From positions 292,933 through 356,932 of the forward strand of contig JBLIRR010000001.1 in assembly GCA_049472395.1 (NCBI GenBank): 64,000 bases of DNA, written 5' to 3'. This document shows positions 9,311 through 17,061 of this stretch, piece after piece (position 1 is the stretch's first letter; every line of letters starts with the position of its first letter). The position numbers were made by a program, and so were the translations under genes. This DNA is from JBLIRR01 sp049472395. Its GTDB lineage: Bacteria; SZUA-182; DTGQ01; JBLIRR01. A model generated the notes under the pieces. The model was not told the DNA's origin, did not search any database, and saw only the letters and a program-made list of their open reading frames with translations.

Positions 9311-9730
9311 GTGGGGAAAAGACGAAAAGCACGAGAATTTACCCTGCAACTGCTTTTCCAATTAGATGTCACCAATAAAATGAGTGAAGAGAATTCGGCA
9401 AAGCCGCGCGAACTTTTTTGGGCACACACTGCTTGCAAAGAAGAGATAAAAAGTTTTTCTTTAGAGCTAATTCAGGGCACCCTCTCACATCTTCCCGAAA
9501 TTGATGAGTATATAAAAAAATATGCAGAACATTGGGACCTTTCACGGATGCCTGCAGTGGATAGAAATATCCTCCGTTTCGCAATATATGAGATACTCTA
9601 TAGAGATGACATTCCCTTGAAGGTAAGCATAAATGAAGCTATTGAGATTGCAAAAATCTATGGAACTGACGACTCTGCCCGATTTATAAATGGGCTTTTG
9701 GATAAAGTAGCAAAAACCTTAGAGGCATAA
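9311..9730 (+). CDS. nusB: transcription antitermination factor NusB
   Basis: An all-helical 139-residue NusB with KRRKAREFTLQLLFQLD at the N-terminus and the family's DRNILRFAIYEILYRDDIPLKVSINEAIEIAK core. It starts with GTG at 9311. It binds boxA RNA with NusE (S10) in rRNA antitermination. The ribH-nusB order is common in bacteria. Its last 12 bases overlap the convergent tlyA 3' end. Confidence 0.96.
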   Translation: MGKRRKAREFTLQLLFQLDVTNKMSEENSAKPRELFWAHTACKEEIKSFSLELIQGTLSHLPEIDEYIKKYAEHWDLSRMPAVDRNILRFAIYEILYRDDIPLKVSINEAIEIAKIYGTDDSARFINGLLDKVAKTLEA

Positions 9731-10504
9731 GGTATCAATAGCTGCTATAAGTTCCTGCTCAGGTAAACCCGCCTCCTTTTTTGATAAATAGAAAAAAAAT
9801 TCTTTATTTCCCTTCGGGCCTCTGATAGGTGATGAGACAACCCCCTTTACGGAAACTTCTGTATGCTGAATAATAAAATCACTTAATTTTCTAAGAACCC
9901 GCATATGCTTCTGAGGGTCACGCACCACGCCGCCCTTTCCAACCTCATTTTTCCCCACTTCAAATTGCGGTTTCACGAGAGATACTATTTCCCCCCAATC
10001 AGGGTGCAGCAATGAAATAATCTTTGGCAACACTAATTCTAAGGAAATAAAAGACACATCAACAGCAGCAAATTCAATCAGGTCCTTTATTTTACGAGGG
10101 TCTATATATCTTATATTTGTTTTCTCTAATAGATGCACCCTGGGATCCTGTCTCAGTTTCCAGGCAATCTGGCCCCGGCCAACATCGATTGCATAGACTT
10201 TTTTAACTCCTCGTTGGAGCAGGCAGTCACAAAATCCACCTGTTGATACTCCCACGTCAAGGGCAATCAGCCCTTTCACATCTATGGAGAAATGATCGAG
10301 AGCATGGGCTAATTTAGTGCCCCCTCTGCTCACGAACTCTTCTTTGTGCTCCCGTATTCTTATTTCCGATTCCCCGCTTACATCCTTACCAACTTTATCA
10401 ATCTTCTTTCCATTGACGAGAACACGTCCGGCTAAAATCAAGGCCTGCGCTTTTTGACGAGAAGATGCAAGCCCTTTCGCATATACTAATTGATCAAGTC
10501 TCAT
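9719..10504 (-). CDS. tlyA: TlyA-type rRNA 2'-O-methyltransferase / hemolysin family
   Basis: Residues 1-60 are an S4 RNA-binding domain (RLDQLVYAKGLASSRQKAQ, ILAGRVLVNG). Residues ~60-250 form an FtsJ-like SAM methyltransferase with the GGTKLAHAL hinge, SAM loop LDVGVSTGGFCDCLLQRG, and DVSFISLELVLP and LVKPQFE motifs. TlyA methylates ribose in 16S/23S rRNA in mycobacteria; that is the family role, not proven here. Last gene of a minus-strand group after gmhA and the DHS-like gene. Confidence 0.9.
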   Translation of the reverse strand: MRLDQLVYAKGLASSRQKAQALILAGRVLVNGKKIDKVGKDVSGESEIRIREHKEEFVSRGGTKLAHALDHFSIDVKGLIALDVGVSTGGFCDCLLQRGVKKVYAIDVGRGQIAWKLRQDPRVHLLEKTNIRYIDPRKIKDLIEFAAVDVSFISLELVLPKIISLLHPDWGEIVSLVKPQFEVGKNEVGKGGVVRDPQKHMRVLRKLSDFIIQHTEVSVKGVVSSPIRGPKGNKEFFFYLSKKEAGLPEQELIAAIDTLCL

Positions 10505-10577
10505 TCTATACTCACAGCCAGTAATTCATTTTGACAGTTTTGTTTCTCGCACGCAGGGTCAGGTCATCTGCTCAAAA

Positions 10578-11519
10578 TCAGAAATCCTTCTTTGCTAATA
10601 TAGCTGCTGCAAGAATCGGAATAAGTAATTCATGATGACCCGTGAGAGAATATCCTTTGCCCCTTCCCAAGGTCGGGCGGGTTACTACATTCTGCAGTGG
10701 TCTGTAATGCTGAATAAAATCTAAATTTACGGTTATAAAATCCCTTAATTGCCGGTTCTTGTTGAGTACTATGCTAATGGCCTTTAAAAATACCTCTGGC
10801 AATATTACTGCAGAGCCTATATTAAAATACACTCCTCCCTTATCAAGGGTTACAATGGTGTCGGTAAACTTATAAAAATCCCGCATACTCCCCTCACCAA
10901 TGCGCGCGCCATCAGCCTCGGGATGCATATGGATAATATCAGTACCAATGGCGATATGCGCCGTGATGGGTATCTTATACTCCCACGCTGCGCCGAGAAG
11001 GGAATAGTCCACATAGGGTGGCTTTTTTTCTCCTATATAATGTGCAATGGATTCTGCAAACCCCATACCTTTCTTCACCCCCTGATTTATGATTTGATTC
11101 ATCAGGGCTCCTGTCTCCTCAGCCATCCCGAATGTGCCTTTATGAAGGGATGCTGCCACATCTTCAGAGGTCTTCCCGAAGAGTGCAATTTCAAAATCAT
11201 GGATGAGACATGCTCCATTGACGGCAAGTGCCGTAATAATATCCTTCTCTATGAGGCTGTTTAATACCGGAGCAAGACCGCATTTAATGACATGCCCGCC
11301 AAGAGCAACAATTACTCCTCTTTTCTTCTTCCTCGCCTTGACAGTACTCTCAACAATTTCTTTTATATCTTTACCTGCTAAAATATCAGGGAACCACTCC
11401 ATAAACTTCGCACAAGGTTCATCAGGCAGGGGCGGTTTCGCAAAATCGTCAACAGTTACTTTGCTTGGCCGGCCCTTTATCGAGTAAGTTATTATTTTCT
11501 TATCTTCAGGATTACTCAT
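10578..11519 (-). CDS. deoxyhypusine-synthase-like protein of unknown function
   Basis: A 313-residue protein that I place in the deoxyhypusine synthase-like fold. The stretch GGHVIKCGLAPVLNSLIEKD followed by NGACLIHDFE resembles the GHMV-x-G-x-P-V and TTG-x-N-x-x-ED region of DHS, which binds NAD. The GGGxxKN catalytic-lysine motif of true DHS is not visible, and bacteria have no eIF5A, so the substrate is unknown. Other conserved-looking parts are HIAIGTDIIHMHPEADG and the C-terminal RPTLGRGKGYSLTGHHELL. It lies 6 bp after gmhA on the same strand, suggesting a joint transcript. Family assignment is by eye. Confidence 0.6.
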   Translation of the reverse strand: MSNPEDKKIITYSIKGRPSKVTVDDFAKPPLPDEPCAKFMEWFPDILAGKDIKEIVESTVKARKKKRGVIVALGGHVIKCGLAPVLNSLIEKDIITALAVNGACLIHDFEIALFGKTSEDVAASLHKGTFGMAEETGALMNQIINQGVKKGMGFAESIAHYIGEKKPPYVDYSLLGAAWEYKIPITAHIAIGTDIIHMHPEADGARIGEGSMRDFYKFTDTIVTLDKGGVYFNIGSAVILPEVFLKAISIVLNKNRQLRDFITVNLDFIQHYRPLQNVVTRPTLGRGKGYSLTGHHELLIPILAAAILAKKDF

Positions 11520-11525
11520 TGAGGA

Positions 11526-12113
11526 TCACTCATTGGGCTTAAATAATTCTTCTTCTGCCAGATGACAGATGATATGGCCTATGGTAATATGTGCTTCCTG
11601 GATTCTCGGAGTGTGAGACGACGGCACTTTGATGACCACATCCGAACAGTGCTCGATACTGCCCATATTCTCACCTATAAGGGAAATAGTGGAAAGCCCT
11701 TTTTCTTTTGCTCTCTCTAAGGCATGTATCACATTGGGCGATCGACCACTTGTGGTAATTCCAAAAGCAACATCACCAGGGGTTCCGAGGGCTTCAATCT
11801 GCCGTGAAAAAATCTCATTATAGTCCCGGTCATTCCCGATACACGTCAGGATAGATGAGTCTGTTGTTATGGCAATTGCAGGCAGGGCCTTTCTTTCAAT
11901 AAGAAAACGGTTGACGAACTCCGCGGCAAGATGCTGGGCATCGGCGGCGCTTCCCCCATTGCCGAAAAGCAACACTTTACCCCCTGCTTTCAAGGAATCT
12001 ACTATTATTTCCACTGCCCTACACACAGGCTCAATCCCTGATTCCAATAATTTTCTTTTTACAGAAATACTCTCTTCCAATAATGATGCTATTTTTTCTT
12101 TTTTTTCATTCAT
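11526..12113 (-). CDS. gmhA: SIS-domain phosphoheptose isomerase
   Basis: 195 residues with the GmhA/DiaA SIS domain: LLFGNGGSAADAQHLAAEFVNRF, the TSGRSPNV sugar-phosphate loop, and C-terminal EAHITIGHIICHLAEEEL supplying Glu and His residues of the zinc site. GmhA converts sedoheptulose-7-phosphate to heptose-7-phosphate for lipopolysaccharide. DiaA, a close paralogue that binds DnaA, cannot be excluded, but retention of the isomerase residues favours GmhA. Confidence 0.85.
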   Translation of the reverse strand: MNEKKEKIASLLEESISVKRKLLESGIEPVCRAVEIIVDSLKAGGKVLLFGNGGSAADAQHLAAEFVNRFLIERKALPAIAITTDSSILTCIGNDRDYNEIFSRQIEALGTPGDVAFGITTSGRSPNVIHALERAKEKGLSTISLIGENMGSIEHCSDVVIKVPSSHTPRIQEAHITIGHIICHLAEEELFKPNE

Positions 12114-12213
12114 ATAAGTGTGCTCTTTCTCTAAAGTATACTTTATCGCCTATAACTTTATTATATTATATTATAATATAATCATGTAAAAAAAATAACA
12201 ATTAAAAAACATT

Positions 12214-12242
12214 TTGCACCTGATCATAAAAAATGATATACT
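12214..12242 (+). promoter_or_regulatory. promoter of the vapBC pair
   Basis: TTGCAC (12214-12219), 17-bp spacer, TATACT (12237-12242), 45 bp before the antitoxin start. The upstream 12160-12185 is nearly pure A/T with overlapping TATAAT-like palindromes that could hold operators, but no clear repeat is diagnostic. Confidence 0.45.
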
Positions 12243-12287
12243 TAATTTATAGTAAATACAAAGTAAAACAATAAGTAAGGTAGAAAA

Positions 12288-12548
12288 ATGATCACAAAAG
12301 AATTGCTCAAAGTAGAAATAGAAGAATTACCAGATGAATATCTAGAAGTTTTATTTAAAATTGTTAAGGCCTTAAAATCACCTGCAGAAACAGAGATTAC
12401 AAATCAAATTAATACATCAAAGTCAGGTCAATATAATGCACAATTAAGTTGGCCTGATTTCATTAAAGTAACTTATGGTTGTTTGGCGGATGATCCAATT
12501 AAGCGGGGTGATCAAGGAAAATATGAAATTCGAGAAAAAATCCGATGA
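12288..12548 (+). CDS. VapB-like antitoxin of a PIN-domain module
   Basis: An 86-residue protein directly before a PIN-domain toxin; the two overlap by ATGA, the usual coupling of toxin-antitoxin genes. The N-terminal 35 residues (two helices with LPDEYLEVLFKIVKAL) resemble the short helical antitoxins of the DUF2281 kind; no AbrB or ribbon-helix-helix motif is clear. The charged C-terminal end (IKRGDQGKYEIREKIR) would be the toxin-binding tail. Its role rests mainly on position. Confidence 0.7.
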   Translation: MITKELLKVEIEELPDEYLEVLFKIVKALKSPAETEITNQINTSKSGQYNAQLSWPDFIKVTYGCLADDPIKRGDQGKYEIREKIR

Positions 12549-12958
12549 TATATTTACTTGATACGAACGTGTGTATCAAATATCTAAATGGGCGATCTGA
12601 AAGCATTCGACGCCATTTAGAGTCAAAACATCCCCAAGATATTGTTATATGCTCGATTGTTAAAGCCGAATTGTTTTATGGCGCCATGAAAAGCCAAAAT
12701 CCGGAAAAAAATCTGGCAGCTCAACGTAAATTTTTAAATCGCTTTGCTTCATTGCCCTTCGATGATAACAACACTGCAGAAGTATATGGACGTATTCGTG
12801 CTCAATTGGAAGAATTAGGCACACCAATTGGTCCATATGATTTGATCATTGCAGCTATTGCACTAGTAAATAATGTCACGCTTGTAACACATAATACTCT
12901 TGAATTTAAGAGAGTAGTCGGATTAAAGCTGGAAGATTGGGAAGTCCAACAAAATTAA
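12545..12958 (+). CDS. vapC: VapC-type PIN-domain ribonuclease toxin
   Basis: A complete 137-residue PIN domain. Acidic active-site residues are in place: D6 in LLDTN, E42 in KAELFYGA, D99 in GPYDLIIAA; N117 in THNTLEF takes the usual D/N fourth place. VapC toxins cleave tRNA or rRNA when released from VapB. It begins inside the antitoxin stop codon region, so translation is coupled. Appears functional. Confidence 0.93.
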   Translation: MIYLLDTNVCIKYLNGRSESIRRHLESKHPQDIVICSIVKAELFYGAMKSQNPEKNLAAQRKFLNRFASLPFDDNNTAEVYGRIRAQLEELGTPIGPYDLIIAAIALVNNVTLVTHNTLEFKRVVGLKLEDWEVQQN

Positions 12959-13255
12959 AAACCTGTCTTTATTTTTTCTTTTTTTGAAAATTTCCATTTG
13001 TCATTTATAATTTTTTATTATATAGTTACACGAAATATTTAATAATTCTTAAATGCTTTTAAAAAATTTTTCAAAATTTATTTGCATTTAAAAATTATAT
13101 ATGATAAAAGGAGACGTTCTTTAGAATAACACGAGAGATTAACTTGAAAAACTATATATGGAGGGGGTGATTTTAAAGGCAAAACTTCATTATATGGCAA
13201 CGAATTAATAACTTTAGAAACTATAATGTTAACATTAGGGAGAGAAGGAGAATCA

Positions 13256-14275
13256 ATGAAAAAATTATGCGTTTTATTTACCGTTATTTGTTTAGTCATT
13301 GGAGTAAGTGGATTAACTTTTGCAAACGATGCAATAACAATATCCGGCGAAGTGAGAGTTGAGTATGATAACTGGTTGTCGAGGGATACAGATGAAAATG
13401 GTGCTAAAGCAGATAGGCAAGAAAGATTATATATGGAAAGAGCAGTGTTAAAATTCGCTGTTGATCCGGGTGGCGATACTACTGGTGCGGTAATTCTTCG
13501 ATGCGATGGTGATTGGCGGTTAGATACTGCAGCTACTACATGGCGCGCAGACTTTTATACCTATAATGCTTATGTAAAACATGCTATGATGGATAATAAA
13601 ATGGCGTTAATGTTAGGTAAATTTAATATCCACATTCCTACGGTTTATGGTATAAGTGGACCAAACACTTACTCGTATTTCTATTTTACAAAAGAGGCAA
13701 AGAATGGATTAATGCTTAATTTTAAACCAATGGCTGACATGCTCAACATCAATCTTGCGGTAATTGATAAAACTCAGGAAGACCAGGGAACTGACACTGA
13801 TACCAGACCATATGATGTTTATCTTAATGCAAACTATACGGTCATGGATGGATTGGATATATATTTAGGCTTACTCCAAACACCTGCTGTTGATGTCACA
13901 ACAGGCGAAAACACTGAGGATATGGAAGTTGCCTTCAATGTGAAATATAAAATGGATAAAATTGCTGCAACCTTGGAATATTATCAAAGAATGTTAGACT
14001 CACAGGATGACGCAGATTTAAGCGTTATTAATCTTGGTGGGAGCTATCAAGTTACAGATGCGATAGCACCTTACCTTGCTGTTGAAATAATCGATGATGG
14101 CAATGATCTTGATGATGGTAGTGAAACGCTTAATATTATTCTCGGAGCCCATTGGATGGTTACAGACAATCTTACCTATGCATTAGAACTTGATAATACT
14201 TCCTATGAAGATATTGGAACCACGTCTGTAGATGCGTTAACAAAAATTGGATTGCGCGCACGACTCACTTTCTAG
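13256..14275 (+). CDS. porin-like outer-membrane beta-barrel protein
   Basis: I choose the ATG at 13256, which follows GAGAGAAGGAG and opens a clear signal peptide (MKKLCVLFTVICLVIGVSG, cleavage after TFA near residue 23). An in-frame ATG 30 bp upstream lacks this SD. The mature ~315 residues have alternating polar/hydrophobic strands, start with ITISGEVRVEYDNW as in porins, and end in RARLTF with the terminal Phe recognised by the Bam machinery. It is probably a diffusion channel; the substrate cannot be told. Monocistronic, with its own terminator. Confidence 0.8.
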   Translation: MKKLCVLFTVICLVIGVSGLTFANDAITISGEVRVEYDNWLSRDTDENGAKADRQERLYMERAVLKFAVDPGGDTTGAVILRCDGDWRLDTAATTWRADFYTYNAYVKHAMMDNKMALMLGKFNIHIPTVYGISGPNTYSYFYFTKEAKNGLMLNFKPMADMLNINLAVIDKTQEDQGTDTDTRPYDVYLNANYTVMDGLDIYLGLLQTPAVDVTTGENTEDMEVAFNVKYKMDKIAATLEYYQRMLDSQDDADLSVINLGGSYQVTDAIAPYLAVEIIDDGNDLDDGSETLNIILGAHWMVTDNLTYALELDNTSYEDIGTTSVDALTKIGLRARLTF

Positions 14276-14290
14276 TTTTTTATAAATTCA

Positions 14291-14328
14291 AAAAAAGGAG
14301 AGGAAAATTTCCTCTCCTTTTTTTTTCT
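14291..14328 (+). terminator. rho-independent terminator of the porin gene
   Basis: A perfect stem (GGAGAGGAAA at 14297-14306 with TTTCCTCTCC at 14308-14317) preceded by A6 and followed by a run of nine T. It lies 20 bp after the porin stop. Confidence 0.9.
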
Positions 14329-14375
14329 TCCTAAAAATGCAGCGCAGAGCGAAGGCTTTACACATTAACCTCTTG

Positions 14376-14500
14376 TTATAGAATCCAATTTTCTACTTTT
14401 TTTAAATGAGGGATATTCTCAAAATGATTTACATTGCCTGTTATTAAAATCATTCCGTGTTGAATAGCAATTGAGGCTATTCTCAAATCTAATAAAAAAA
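14376..14500 (-). pseudogene. C-terminal remnant of a VapC-like PIN domain
   Basis: Read on the minus strand, this short open stretch encodes LDLRIASIAIQHGM, then LITGNVNHFENIP and VENWIL before a stop. That is the last third of a VapC toxin: the Asp-containing helix DLRIASIA and the T-x-N-x-x-HF motif. No start codon, N-terminal half or antitoxin is left. It is a decayed gene, related to but distinct from the intact VapC 1.4 kb away. Confidence 0.7.
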
Positions 14501-14608
14501 TCACTATTTTGTTCTATTATTCATTAAACAAAGTTCAGACTCACTTTGTGATCTCTGGGTCCTGTGTGGTAAAATAATAATCCCCTGAGGGCATTTCCAG
14601 GTATGTTT

Positions 14609-14666
14609 TTTGACAGGATTGACAGGATAAATTTTAAATCCTGTGTATCCTGTTAATCCTGTCAAA
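14609..14666. repeat. inverted array of GACAGGAT units
   Basis: The left arm has two GACAGGAT-type units; the right arm has three in reverse complement (ATCCTGT), separated by an AT-rich centre, with TTTGACAGG and CCTGTCAAA closing the ends. It can fold into a long hairpin. It looks like a dispersed intergenic repeat, but only one copy is in this window. Confidence 0.6.
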
Positions 14667-14791
14667 TATTTTTTTAAAGTCCCTTCTGGATAAAAACAAC
14701 TTAGCGCATATACACTTTTAACTCTTTTGAACGTAACGATTGAAGGATCTAATTCGGAAATAACTAGTAACCATAAATTTCATATTTGCTC

Positions 14792-15270
14792 TTATTCTTC
14801 ATCTTCAATTGTATCCAACTGCGCAATAAAATGTTCAATTTGAATTTATAGCTGTTGCCAGGCAATTTCTTGTTTTTTTGCAACAATCAGCATTCTCTCC
14901 CAATCAAGCTCAAATGAATAACAATGCCGAAATTTGTGTCGAAATCATCTAAAATTAAATATAATTCATCGTTAATAACAGCGGGTCTATATCCCTTAAT
15001 AGTTATCTTCATTCTCTTTAAGAGGTCCCGGTGCCAAGAATCTACTGAAAGATCATTTTCAAAAAATCGTGCAATAGATTTAAAAATATTCTCATAGCCA
15101 TTATAAAAATTATGAAGGTAATAACCGATCACCGCTTTATCAAAATTGCTTACCTGTGTCTTCTTCATCTGAAGCTTCGGCTTAAGAGACTGAAATTCCT
15201 GATAGATTTTTTTTATTTTTGATAACTCATCCTTAATATCTGCCTTTAAAAGTTCAATATTAGGATTCAT
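14792..15270 (-). pseudogene. broken HepT-like (HEPN) gene
   Basis: From the ATG at 15270 (preceded by AGGAAAGGGG) the reading frame gives a HEPN/HepT-like helical domain with the YYLHNFYNGYENIFK and WHRDLLKRM segments typical of the family, then RPAVI and LDDFD. Near 14910 the frame is lost: continuation (ELDWERMLIVAKKQEIAWQQL) is in another frame, followed by an in-frame TAA and then IQIEHFIAQLDTIEDEE to the natural end at 14792. So at least one frameshift and one nonsense change have killed it. The family works as the RNase/toxin partner of MNT nucleotidyltransferases. Confidence 0.8.
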
Positions 15271-15431
15271 AAATTTTAATACCCCTTTCCTTAATTTTGC
15301 GAATAAATTCACTATCATCTGCTTGCGTATAAAGATCTATAGTATAAGAAGAAACATCCTGCAAATCCCTTAGAATTTCTTATTCGTTCTTTTTTATTTT
15401 CAATCCAACGATCCCGTAACTTTTCAAACAT
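15260..15431 (-). pseudogene. remnant of a MNT-type nucleotidyltransferase antitoxin
   Basis: The ATG at 15431 opens MFEKLRDRWIENKKERIRN, then the frame shifts; the following frame gives SYTIDLYTQADDSEFIRKIK and ERGIKIYES before a stop that overlaps the HepT start codon. The ending is the usual C-terminus of minimal nucleotidyltransferases. The GSxARGE catalytic segment and the middle of the gene are missing, so it has suffered an internal deletion plus frameshift. Confidence 0.65.
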
Positions 15432-15576
15432 GGATGTGCTCTTTAAATTAAGATAATAATATATTTTTCATACTTTATAATATATCAATTTTTTTGGTAA
15501 TCGTAAAGAGAGCCCTATTTACCTCTATAATATTATTATTTATTATTTGTTGAAGGAATATTAAATACATGAGGTG

Positions 15577-16866
15577 TTATGGAAGATTTAGAAGCCATTT
15601 AGAGATAGGAATGACACTAATTACACAATCCTGTTCTTTTAATGATTCTTCTTGATTGTTTGTCAATATTATTCCTTTTTTTAATCTAAAATGCTTCATC
15701 CCTTTTTTTAAGGCACAAATTTCCCTCTCCCTCGTATCAATTAAAGATATATCATAGCAGACCTGGATTAATTGCTTGACTCTGCCATTTTCAAAAATCA
15801 CGAAATCCACTTCCATTCCTTTTGTATTTCTCCAGTAATAAAGCTCATATCCTCGCCTTATAAGCTCTATTGCTACTAAATTTTCCAGTGACCTACTTTT
15901 ATCAGGATTTAAAGAAAGATATTTTATAAAACCATTATCAATAAAATAGACTTTCCTTGGATACTGCAACTGATCCTTTACATTATTGGAATAAAATAAA
16001 GCCTGGTAAAGAAAAAAAGAGTTTTCCATATAAGTGATATAATTTGAAATAGTATTCTTACTGCACCGGAATCCCATACTCTTTAGTGTATTGGTGAGTT
16101 TTGATATAGAAATATTTAACGAATTCAAAATTAATTTAATAGTGGCAACTAGTAAAGCTTCCTCCTTTAAATTAAATCGTTCAATCAAATCTCTTTGAAC
16201 CAAAGTTCTGAAATATTCTTGTACCACTTCTTTACGTTCTAGTTTATCCGCATCAAAAAGTTCTGGAAAGCCACCATAGATAAGATAGCGCTCAAAAAAC
16301 CGATTAATTTCAACTTCTTTATGGGAATCTAATGTATCAATAGATACTCCTTGAAAAAAAAGATATTCTTTGAAACTCAATGGTAGAATTGTAAAATTTA
16401 GTGTTCGCCCTCGCAGCTCTGTAGGTATCTCTTTTAATCCTAATTTTGAGCTGGAACCAGTAACAAACAATCTATAACCTCTATCCATAATTCTTCTGAG
16501 GAACTTTCCCCATCCGGGAATAATATGAATTTCATCCAAAAAAAGAAAGCTGGGCTTTGCCTGATATAGCTCATCTACTGCATAGAGCAATTGAGTGAGC
16601 GTCTCTGTGGATTCAGGAAGCCGCTCATCCTCAAAATTAAAATATATACAGGATTCACCTTTTAACCGCCCCATAATCAAAAACAAGAGATACGTTTTCC
16701 CAACCCGTCGAAAACCAGTGAATGTGAATATTTTATCTGCCTTTATATTTAATAGCGCCTCTATATTAAAATTTCTTTCCTTTAAATCCTTTATGATAAT
16801 CTCTTGGTTTTCTTTTAAGATATCTTTGATAATTCTTCGTAGATCCATTTTAATTAGCTTTATCAT
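15577..16866 (-). CDS. AAA ATPase with DUF4143 domain
   Basis: The protein has an N-terminal P-loop ATPase (AAA_14 type): Walker A GFRRVGKTYL, Walker B SFLFLDEIH, sensor FVTGSSSKL. The C-terminal DUF4143 part is nuclease-like, with ENLVAIELIRRGYELYYWRN and EVDFVI, the E...D...ExD arrangement of a PD-(D/E)XK-type fold. The family is common in accessory regions of bacteria and archaea; its role is unsettled. I start it at the ATG at 16866 (16848 is an alternative), because the longer frame would use a TTG lying inside an operator-like palindrome. Confidence 0.85.
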   Translation of the reverse strand: MIKLIKMDLRRIIKDILKENQEIIIKDLKERNFNIEALLNIKADKIFTFTGFRRVGKTYLLFLIMGRLKGESCIYFNFEDERLPESTETLTQLLYAVDELYQAKPSFLFLDEIHIIPGWGKFLRRIMDRGYRLFVTGSSSKLGLKEIPTELRGRTLNFTILPLSFKEYLFFQGVSIDTLDSHKEVEINRFFERYLIYGGFPELFDADKLERKEVVQEYFRTLVQRDLIERFNLKEEALLVATIKLILNSLNISISKLTNTLKSMGFRCSKNTISNYITYMENSFFLYQALFYSNNVKDQLQYPRKVYFIDNGFIKYLSLNPDKSRSLENLVAIELIRRGYELYYWRNTKGMEVDFVIFENGRVKQLIQVCYDISLIDTREREICALKKGMKHFRLKKGIILTNNQEESLKEQDCVISVIPISKWLLNLP

Positions 16867-16890
16867 ACAATTTTTATCGATATTGTATAG
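16864..16890. promoter_or_regulatory. operator-like palindrome, copy 1
   Basis: CATACAAT-N10-ATTGTATAG overlaps the start of the ATPase gene. It matches copy 2 at 16928-16955 in both arms and spacer length. Confidence 0.55.
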
Positions 16891-16927
16891 TATCAATTTT
16901 TATTTTATCAAATATAAATCATTTTAT

Positions 16928-16955
16928 CTATACAATTTTAGCTGATATTGTATAG
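16928..16955. promoter_or_regulatory. operator-like palindrome, copy 2
   Basis: CTATACAAT-N10-ATTGTATAG, a perfect 9+9 inverted repeat, centred about 65 bp from copy 1. The two probably bind the same dimeric regulator and control the minus-strand ATPase gene. Confidence 0.55.
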
Positions 16956-16976
16956 TAGATATGTTTTTCTCTCCAC

Positions 16977-17009
16977 AATAATGAGCACTACTTAGAAGTG
17001 CTCATTATT
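16977..17009. repeat. 13-bp perfect hairpin between divergent genes
   Basis: AATAATGAGCACT and AGTGCTCATTATT flank a 7-base loop. It is followed on the plus strand by a weak T-rich run. It lies between the start of the ATPase (minus) and lysE (plus), so a terminator role is not obvious. Confidence 0.6.
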
Positions 17010-17061
17010 TATTGTCTTTGTTGTCCCTGTTATGTAAAATAATAGATAAGAAAGGTGTTGC

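Larger units (their letters stand above)
14279..14886. other. gene-poor accessory interval
   Basis: Between the porin and the HepT remnant there is no intact gene. It holds the porin terminator, a VapC C-terminal remnant (14376-14500, minus) and the inverted array at 14609-14666. I see nothing interpretable at 14501-14608 or 14667-14791; 14792-14886 is the broken tail of the HepT gene. Confidence 0.6.

Noticed and set aside
13226..13255. Upstream in-frame ATG for the porin
   Set aside because: No SD there, and the ATG at 13256 has GAGAGAAGGAG and opens a clean signal peptide.
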